This document shows positions 57,223 to 64,000 of a DNA stretch of 64,000 bases, in pieces. The stretch is from Agapanthus africanus (Eukaryota > Streptophyta > Magnoliopsida > Asparagales > Amaryllidaceae). The position numbers were made by a program, and so were the translations under genes. How positions within the stretch are numbered: the stretch's first letter is position 1; every line of letters starts with the position of its first letter. The notes beneath the pieces were generated by a model. It saw only the letters and a program-made list of their open reading frames with translations, was not told where the DNA came from and searched no databases. The stretch is taken from NCBI GenBank assembly GCA_030015575.1, contig JASDDO010000016.1:111867241-111931240 (forward strand). Direction: 5' to 3'.

Positions 57223-57379
57223 TGTACATTCGTCAGACGCAATAATAGGCATTCCAGATCACAGATAAACATTATTGGATATGCAAGCAATCCGCGTTTC
57301 TTTTGAGCCTGTAAGAAAAGACGGATTACACAGTTGTGATGAATTGCTATTACCCCACCCTAGACCCCTACGGGTACGA

Positions 57380-57467
57380 CAAACTACCCGCCAAGTACCC
57401 GAAGTGAAGCGGTCTCCCTCAGCAACGTGAGTAGGCCACTAAGCACTTCGAAATACCCGGTAGTTTG
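57380..57467 (-). other. Branched leader fold, copia D
   Basis: CAAACTACC (57380-57388) pairs with GGTAGTTTG (57459-57467). A second stem GAAGTG/CACTTC (near 57401 and 57444) lies inside. Confidence 0.6.
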
Positions 57468-58170
57468 TGCACCCCACCTTGGGTCTATCCTAGGAGCAAA
57501 AACAGTAAAAAGAAATAATACAACGGTGGCTACAACCGTAACGTGGATGTGCCCCGCAAAATAATATTACAACTTATTACAATTACATCTAATGAATTAA
57601 TACAAAAACACATCACAAAACCCCGGCTAATCATCACAACAGTCCAATAGAGTTCATAATCATAAACTGTTAAAAACATTACAGATATGTGCAACCCCCT
57701 GCCAACCGACATACAAGCAGTTAGGGGAGGTTTACGAACACATAATACAGTTCACAGATATAATCAAACAAGCAAACATCAAATAATTTCGATCGATCAA
57801 ACCCATTAGATTCTGCTCCAATACTTCTCTTTAAACCTGAGACCTGAGAAAAAAATAAACCACACCAGAAAATACAACATATCACAGAAGATGCACAGAG
57901 AAAAATTGGGCTGAATCGGCCCCAACTCGGCCTCGGATCCGCGGCGGATCGGTGGGATCGGTCGCGGTTCCGCGGCTCTGTGGCCAATTCAGGAGCCCAT
58001 TTTTTCTGTGTGTTCATATAATTTCATGTAGGGTGTTCTGGAGGAACCTGAAAAATTTTAGGACCTCATTTTAAAATCAACAGAAACTATGTGATATCGG
58101 GGTATTTTCCGGTTCGTTTTGCATTCGAAATTCATATGACTTTGCAAGTGAGTTAATTATTGTTTAGTGA

Positions 58171-58183
58171 GGCTCTGATACCA
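58171..58183 (-). other. Primer binding site of copia D
   Basis: TGGTATCAGAGCC on the minus strand, one base from the 5' LTR. Confidence 0.9.
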
Positions 58184-58184
58184 C

Positions 58185-60085
58185 TGTAAGTCGATGTGCA
58201 ACAACCCATGAGTTGCGGGGAGGCGGAAATATGAAAAACGATCTTGTTCTTGAAGCATACATCGACTAACCGAAGATCTTTGCTAAACGATAATTAACAA
58301 TTACCATAGACGTTCTAAACTACCATGTAAAGAGATTATACCTAGTGATACGTGTCCTTCATCTTTACGATCTCATCGACCTCCTCGGCCTCCTCCAAGT
58401 GATAGATGATCCGCCCGAGAACCTTAATCCATGCTTCACCTCAAGACTTAAGGTAACTAAGTTTCTCTAGTTGCTAACCAAAGGGACTTAGGTCATATAG
58501 AGTTAGGTTATGGGATGTTTAGTCTTTTCTAACCCTTGTACTCAACTCATGAGTGGTAGGATTAGAGCTTGAAGAAAGAGAGAGCTTGAGGAGAGAGAAG
58601 GTGAACTAGCATAAAAATGAAATGAAATTGCTTCTCACTTAATATATCAAGCATAATGAAATATCAATAAAATGAATAATAAAAGATTATTCATCATGCT
58701 TCATAAATATATATGAGTGATTCACTATGTGAGTCATTAAGCATTTAATAATGCATTAATGACATAGTGAATCATATATAATGAGTCACAATTACATTAA
58801 TGACAATGCCACCTAAACCCCTCAAGTCACCAAGCATCTAGAAGCTTCCCGGAAATTACGAGAACACCCCTCTCATCCGTGAAAACACGGAAAAACTTTA
58901 GACTGTATAAATCCAATAACCTGATACTAGAATCTGGCTTAAATCAAAGTCGTCTAGTAAAAACTGTCCGATTGTCGTACGTGCGTTTAAACACGTATTC
59001 GTCCGAACCCTTGTCGTAAAACCGTACGACCTCTATATGGTTTCTCCTGGTGTTGGGAAAACTCTGTGTGGGACTCTAAAGACTCGACTACTACGCTGGC
59101 AGTAGGTTTAACCACAGACCGCAAGCGGCACTAGCTGTACGTAATGGTCCCCAGGTAGATTCGATAAGAAGGCCGATGAGGATACCCATCCGAACTCCTA
59201 CTGAGCCTGTACGTGACAATATCTGTGCAGTCCGGTATGTTCGTCTAAGAGTATCGCATGTATGGTCTAGGAAGGTGGTAAACGTCAGACCCCTAATAAC
59301 CGTACAAGTCGTGTCGGTATGGCTCTATCAACATCCGAGAATCTACTGATCAATCTATCAGTAATTTTCAATCAGCCCTGGCCAGGGACTTATGGTAATG
59401 ACTAACCGATCACTGTGCGATATCAACTCCCTATACCGGGAGAGACGAATACCTAACAGTCACTCACTGCCTCCACGTGGCTCGGGACTGTGCCCAACTA
59501 AAACCTGTTTGCACGACTCCTTTGAACCGTGGTAGGGTAGTAATCAAAGCACAGTGGGAACTCACACGAGACAAATGATGACTTTAAGTCAATGGACTAT
59601 CTGCACACATGCCACCTGAGAACCGCTATCTGACATTAGGTATAAATACCATCCAGTCAGTTCTCGGCGAGTCCTGTCCGGTGTATTCACACCAGTGAGC
59701 ATCTGTATACAATCTTAGGTGCACTCCACCAATGGCTGCGGGACCAATCCATCGCCCCTCCTCACGGTCTAGATATGTATACACCAGTCTACTCCAGAGT
59801 ATCGATGCCCAGTCTCGATACTCCTGCGACTAGGGACATCTAAGGATGTGCCTATTGACTATCCAGCTCCTACTAGTATGACTGCCATCACAACGCCGGT
59901 AGTCTGGCAAACACCCTATAGGTTTTATCAACATGTATATATATATGAATACTACGCAAAATATATCATATGTTAAGATAAAGACAAACCAAATAGCGTA
60001 CTATCATATTAAGCAAGACTGTCATGTACATACATATCCCCAGCATCCTATATAATGAAGGCCTCTAGGGCATATATATCCAACA
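58185..60085 (-). repeat. 5' LTR of copia D (1,901 bp)
   Basis: Pairs with 50157-52090. Ends are set by the PBS and the CAGTC duplication. The U5-side motif GATGATCCGCCCG (58405-58417) is the D form of a motif found in B, C and F LTRs. Confidence 0.92.
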
Positions 60086-60090
60086 CAGTC
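60086..60090. repeat. Target site duplication of D, right copy
   Basis: CAGTC, matching 50152-50156. Confidence 0.92.
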
Positions 60091-60592
60091 CTCATCCATG
60101 ACGAGCTCGACCTGACCGCATCACTAACAGCAGCTCAATCTGCGCTCAAATCATAATGACAGGAACATCAATCTTGTATCAAAGAAGATAGATCAAAGGA
60201 ATGAAAGGAATCAACAGATCCTGAATGGATGCATGATCATAAGGAGGAACGGAATCAGTGAGAGTATGATCATGGAAACGAATAGAATCAAGGATCTCAA
60301 ATGGATGTGTGAACAAGGGAATGAAGAGAATCATAGATCTCAAAATATGTACATCCTAAGGTTTCTTAAGTGGAGTATCGTATCGTAAATATGCCGCAGA
60401 ACATACGTACGGTACGCCACTCTACTCAAGCTACCTCCTCCATCAATCAGGGTCAATCTATGAAATAAAATTTCGGGTCTAATACCTTCCTGTTCAAGTC
60501 TAAGTTCCGTAAGGTCAAGCCTTGGTTCGGAAATATTTATATGCCCTAGAATCCGCATAGTCAAACATAGACTCGAACTAAGGTTAAACCTA

Positions 60593-60606
60593 GCGCTCTG
60601 ATACCA
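60593..60606 (-). other. Primer binding site of gypsy III
   Basis: TGGTATCAGAGCGC on the minus strand, four bases after the LTR end GTGACA. It matches initiator-Met tRNA and is the main support for a Tekay/Del-like assignment. Confidence 0.8.
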
Positions 60607-61654
60607 ACTTTGTCACGACCTGAAATATTATCTCGTGACCGACACTTAAATCACGCCACATCTAAAGGCGTAACGTAAATTAAGTAAGCCGAGGCCCAGA
60701 AATCTAAAACCTTTTAAAAGAAATATAAGAAGTGAAATTTTGAAAATAAAGGTATGATGAAATCAAATGTTTTCTTAAATGCATAGGTAATAGAACATGA
60801 AAAATGCAAGTGGATTTTACTAGTTGAAAAACATGTTTCGTCTTTAAAAATTTAGGCAGCACCTTCTTTGTATTTTTTGATCCAAAACCGCATTTACATA
60901 ATAATAATAATAAAGGCATCCCCAAGCGGGAGCTAGATCTTCGCCAATCGGCGGAATCACGACCACGCAAGACAGAAATATATGTATACGAAGCCCAACG
61001 GCGAAGATCCACACAAAAGGGTAAAGAATAAATCAAGACATCAACCCACCAAGCAACATATAACCCATCGCTCTAAGTCTCGCAACAACAAGTCTTGTTA
61101 AGTCTTACTACATATAGAAATACTAGTTTCTGATTGATGGAGTTAAGTAGATACAACATGAATAATAAATACAAGGGTGGCACGATCCAATGTGTATCAC
61201 CTACCAAAGCGGATCACCCGAAAGCAAGCTGTGTGCCAGCGATGCCGCTACTGATCCATGCGGTCAACATGCAAGAACTGTGGCACAATGGGGGTGAGTT
61301 GCCAACTCATGAGTAGAGAACATCATCAGGTAGAAATCGAATAAAACAATGATTTTCTAGGTCAACTATATCATAAAGGTAATACTATGATATCTAGGGT
61401 GACCGTATCTGCATCTGTGCCAACAATATAATCAGTGCCTATCAGCATGTGGCTAACATCTATGTGTCCATCAATGACACAACAACATCATGCATGTAAA
61501 TATCATGAAAGCATATGCATGTAAATATGATGATATCAACTAACGTGTGTCCATCAATGACACATCAAAATCATGGAACCTGAGTGTCCAACACCGACAC
61601 TCGAAACATCATGAAACCTGTATCTAGCATCGACACGTAAATCCTCATATCTCA

Positions 61655-61735
61655 GGCGCCGCATCCTTAGATCGGCCCTCAGGCACCGCATCCTCAGATC
61701 GGCCCTCAGGCGCCGCATACTCTGGTTGGCCCTCA
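61655..61735 (-). repeat. 28-bp minisatellite (three units) in gypsy III LTR
   Basis: Units share CAGGCGCCGCATCCT...GATCGGCCCT with a few changes. They correspond to the 27-bp tandem pair of gypsy II and the single unit of gypsy I. Confidence 0.65.
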
Positions 61736-63163
61736 TATCCATCTCATGACTCCGGTCGGTATCCTCCGGATAACCGTCAGGTCCAAATACCATCATCGGT
61801 AGGTAGTGCTCTCCTGCTAGGCTCACCGCTTAACAATACGAGTCTTCTTGCCCCGGGGTACCTCACCGGGTCCACCATGCACCCACAGACGGTGCCTATC
61901 GCTCCTCGAATCGGGTTTCACATGCAAATCTCAGAACCGAGAAAACACATCGTGGACGTCTCAAAATATCATATCAAGAGAAACCGGGTTTTTAAAACAA
62001 TACATACTTTCTTTTGAAATATAACCACGGTTCTCAAATTAAGAAATCTTATGAAAACAACATCTCAATGCATATAATCGTAAAGCATGATGTATGCAAA
62101 TACATAACAGAAATGTGAGCATATCCGTATATCATGCAACATGGAACAGTGATGTGACAATATCAGTATATCATGCGACATATCATAATGATGTGAGCAT
62201 AGCATGTATACCATGCAACATAGAACAGTGATGTGACAATATCAGTATATCATGCGACATATCATAATGATGGGGAAATTCTATTGTGTAAGTGACATAG
62301 CAATTATCGATGATGAAGTGTGTGAGCCGACCAATCTGTGTAAGTGTAACATGCGCATCATCGATAATGGTGTTGGTGTACTAGCACAGGTATACGTAAT
62401 GCAATGAGAATAACATGAACATAGCATAAAGTAAATCGTAGGCGCAATGCTATAAGCAAACGTATCTAATCTAACATCTACACACGAACCATACGATCAG
62501 TTTTTAAAAGATGCGAATCCTAGTTTTGAAAGTGGGGGCTACGATGTTTTTAAGGAAAAGACACCATTTGAAAATCCGTAACGTCCCTCAAGGTATCTAT
62601 TTAAGAGATGCATACGGTTCTTCAGTTTAGAAATATGTATAGTTCGGATGACACATTTACGTCGGCTATTTAGTCTTATAGTATCTGATACGACAATATC
62701 ATCGAACATCATCCTAAAATCACGAGCGCGGATCATCCATCCGGTAACTCACATCGCGTACGGTAATTCTTCGTACGATGACATTTAACAAAAATAGGGA
62801 TTTATCGACCTATACGACAATGAGGGTACGGATCTAGTCTCATACGGCATATCACTCATTATTCTCATATCCTGTTATTTTGCATAAATGTCATATCTTT
62901 TTGTATATAACGTTCATAACATGCCACTATAAATCTTATATCAATCGTATCCGCTCATATCATCTTATCTCACCATATTGATATCTCAAATCTCGTCATC
63001 GTGTATTAATCATATCATATCACTTCTAACTATCCTTTTAACCATATCCCTAGTTTCCTAATATAGGTTTCCTTACCATATCCTATATATCAGTTTCCAT
63101 CAAAATTTGCGGGGGGGCTATACGCCATCCATCCGACTTCCCCGTAGATATAAATATACTCAC

Positions 63164-63228
63164 CTGCGGAACTTCTTATTCAGCCATAGTCGATGTGCTC
63201 CGTCGTCTCGGAATCCACGCGAAGGTAC
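63164..63228 (-). other. Exon-like segment with splice-site consensus in gypsy III LTR
   Basis: On the minus strand it is preceded by TTTATTGTAG and followed by GTGAGT (CCGCAG|GTGAGT). It is 65 bp, like that of gypsy II. Confidence 0.4.
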
Positions 63229-64000
63229 CTACAATAAATACACAGTCGCAATGTTTATTAAAAATCAAGTCCGGAAAACCAATACGGCATACGGTGCGCT
63301 CATAGGTTAGAACCTATAGCCTACTCTTGCAAAAACCACCAAGCAACCCTCGTCGTTGACGTACAAACATCAAACGACCCAATACAATATCAAATACTAA
63401 AACCAAGAATTCCAAAATACGGAAAACATAACCAAAAACACTCCAATGTGCTCCCAGATTTCATCTCAGGTCAAAAGGGAAAAAACTAGCAAGTATAGGG
63501 AGTTGTATATGGAGTGTGTGAGCAACTGAACCAACCTAGACACCAAACACCAAAATTTGGCCGTCCACATTCACCTCAAAACCGGCCTGCTCGGCCAAAG
63601 GTGCTCCGTTGGGGTTCGTCTTCTCAGGATGGTCTTCTATTGGTCTAACTAGGTCTATGGTGTTGCTGGTTTTTCTCAGAAACTCCCCGAGTTACTCTAA
63701 ATTTCCTGTAGGCCACTAAAATGTCACAAAACCGACATGGGACCATGTCTAAGTTCGTATTTTGGGTTATATATTCATTTCCAGGTCTTGAATAAATCCC
63801 TAAGGTCTTAAAATACTCACTACACCTCAAGATTCCACAAAAACACCCAAACCCTTCTATTGAATTTTCCAAACATCACATACCTTAACCAAAGCACATT
63901 CTAAACTAAACTAGGGTGCAAGAAACTAAAACTAAACTAAATGAAAGAAGATATACCTCATTTCGGCAACTCATGAAATACCCTAGCTTCCCAAAGTCTT

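Larger units (their letters stand above)
56070..58170 (-). other. Untranslated leader of copia D (about 2.1 kb)
   Basis: In RNA order: degraded GC hairpin near 57926-57975, branched fold 57380-57467, CCGTTAG hairpin block 57088-57180, and loop motifs 56770-56786, 56654-56670, 56570-56586. An (AT)n run is at 57201-57222. The A/C cassette is absent. Confidence 0.72.
50157..60085 (-). mobile_element. Copia D: complete Ty1/copia element (Angela-like) with near-complete gag-pol
   Basis: 9,929 bp flanked by CAGTC (50152-50156 and 60086-60090). LTRs are 1,934 and 1,901 bp; I counted about 11 differences in the first 400 bp (near 3%), plus a microsatellite length change. PBS, PPT, a 2.1-kb leader and gag-pol are in order. 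Two nonsense codons lie in RT. D is older than B and C by LTR divergence yet has the best coding region. Confidence 0.93.
60091..64000 (-). mobile_element. Gypsy III: 5' end of a Ty3/gypsy-like element (right end outside window)
   Basis: Minus-strand element with PBS at 60593-60606 and a 5' LTR running from 60611 beyond the window. The LTR aligns along its length with gypsy II in reverse. The leader 60091-60592 continues across D into the region left of 50157. No gag frame is seen; the longest leader frame is about 74 codons and unrecognised. Confidence 0.75.
60611..64000 (-). repeat. 5' LTR of gypsy III (at least 3,390 bp, truncated by window)
   Basis: Ends AGGTCGTGACA on the minus strand. 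Shares with gypsy II the AGCTCCCGCTTGGGGATGCC block (near 60923), the GAGTTGGCAACTCACCCCCA block (near 61290-61310), the CCACCATGCA...CCCGATTCGA region (near 61870-61915), the leader-like GTTACGG/CCGTAAC area (62540-62600) and the exon-like segment at 63164-63228. Confidence 0.78.

Noticed and set aside
60340-60564. 74-codon minus-strand frame just after the gypsy III PBS
   Set aside because: Too short for Gag, no recognised motif and no second copy in the window for comparison.

Overview
This 64 kb window looks like intergenic DNA from a large plant nuclear genome. It consists almost entirely of nested LTR retrotransposons, and I find no host gene, tRNA, rRNA or CRISPR array. Two groups are present. 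The first is a set of six related Ty1/copia elements (A to F). Their LTRs are about 1.9-2.2 kb, the PBS matches initiator-Met tRNA, the PPT is AAGTGGGAGAT, and most LTRs start TGTTRG...GCCCTAGAGGCC, which resembles the Angela/BARE lineage. The second is a set of three Ty3/gypsy elements (I to III). Their LTRs are very long (4.2-4.7 kb where complete), start TGTAAC and end GTGACA, and one has an initiator-Met PBS; a Tekay/Del-like chromovirus is my best guess. The species cannot be named from this sequence.

Layout, left to right. 1-6731: the 3' end of gypsy I, inserted in the integrase region of copia F. 6732-10694: rest of F (655-codon open pol fragment plus 3' LTR), which interrupts gypsy II. 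10695-15993: 3' end of gypsy II, inserted in the RNase H region of copia E. 15994-18043: decayed RNase H and the first part of the 3' LTR of E. 18044-48304: copia A, inserted in that LTR with target duplication GTTAG. A itself carries two minus-strand copia elements: B (25434-35905, duplication GCATG, in the pol relic of A) and C (37001-46855, duplication CCAGT, in the 3' LTR of A). 48310-48872: end of the E LTR. 48873-50156: unclassified or gypsy III-like non-coding DNA. 50157-60085: minus-strand copia D (duplication CAGTC). 60091-64000: 5' leader, PBS and most of the 5' LTR of minus-strand gypsy III. The deepest nest on the left is E > gypsy II > F > gypsy I.

No copia copy here is intact. 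D has a nearly complete gag-pol frame with two nonsense codons in RT. B has two gag frameshifts and two nonsense codons although its LTRs differ by only about 1%. C and A have lost recognisable gag and keep only shredded pol, yet both have LTR pairs, target duplications, PBS, PPT and long leaders that mark them as genuine transposition products. They look like non-autonomous elements moved in trans.

The most unusual signal is in the roughly 2.1-2.4 kb untranslated leaders of A-D. Four blocks recur in the same order: a GC-rich palindromic hairpin about 200 nt after the PBS, a branched fold closed by a covarying stem, a conserved block around a CCGTTAG/CTAACGG hairpin, and three stem-loops presenting one shared 17-nt loop motif. 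A duplicated cassette occurs only in the two gag-less leaders. The gypsy LTRs share a 65-69 bp exon-like segment with canonical splice sites, and their 3' non-coding ends carry arrays of GTGCA/TGCAC mini-hairpins. Identity counts and folds were done by eye and should be recomputed.
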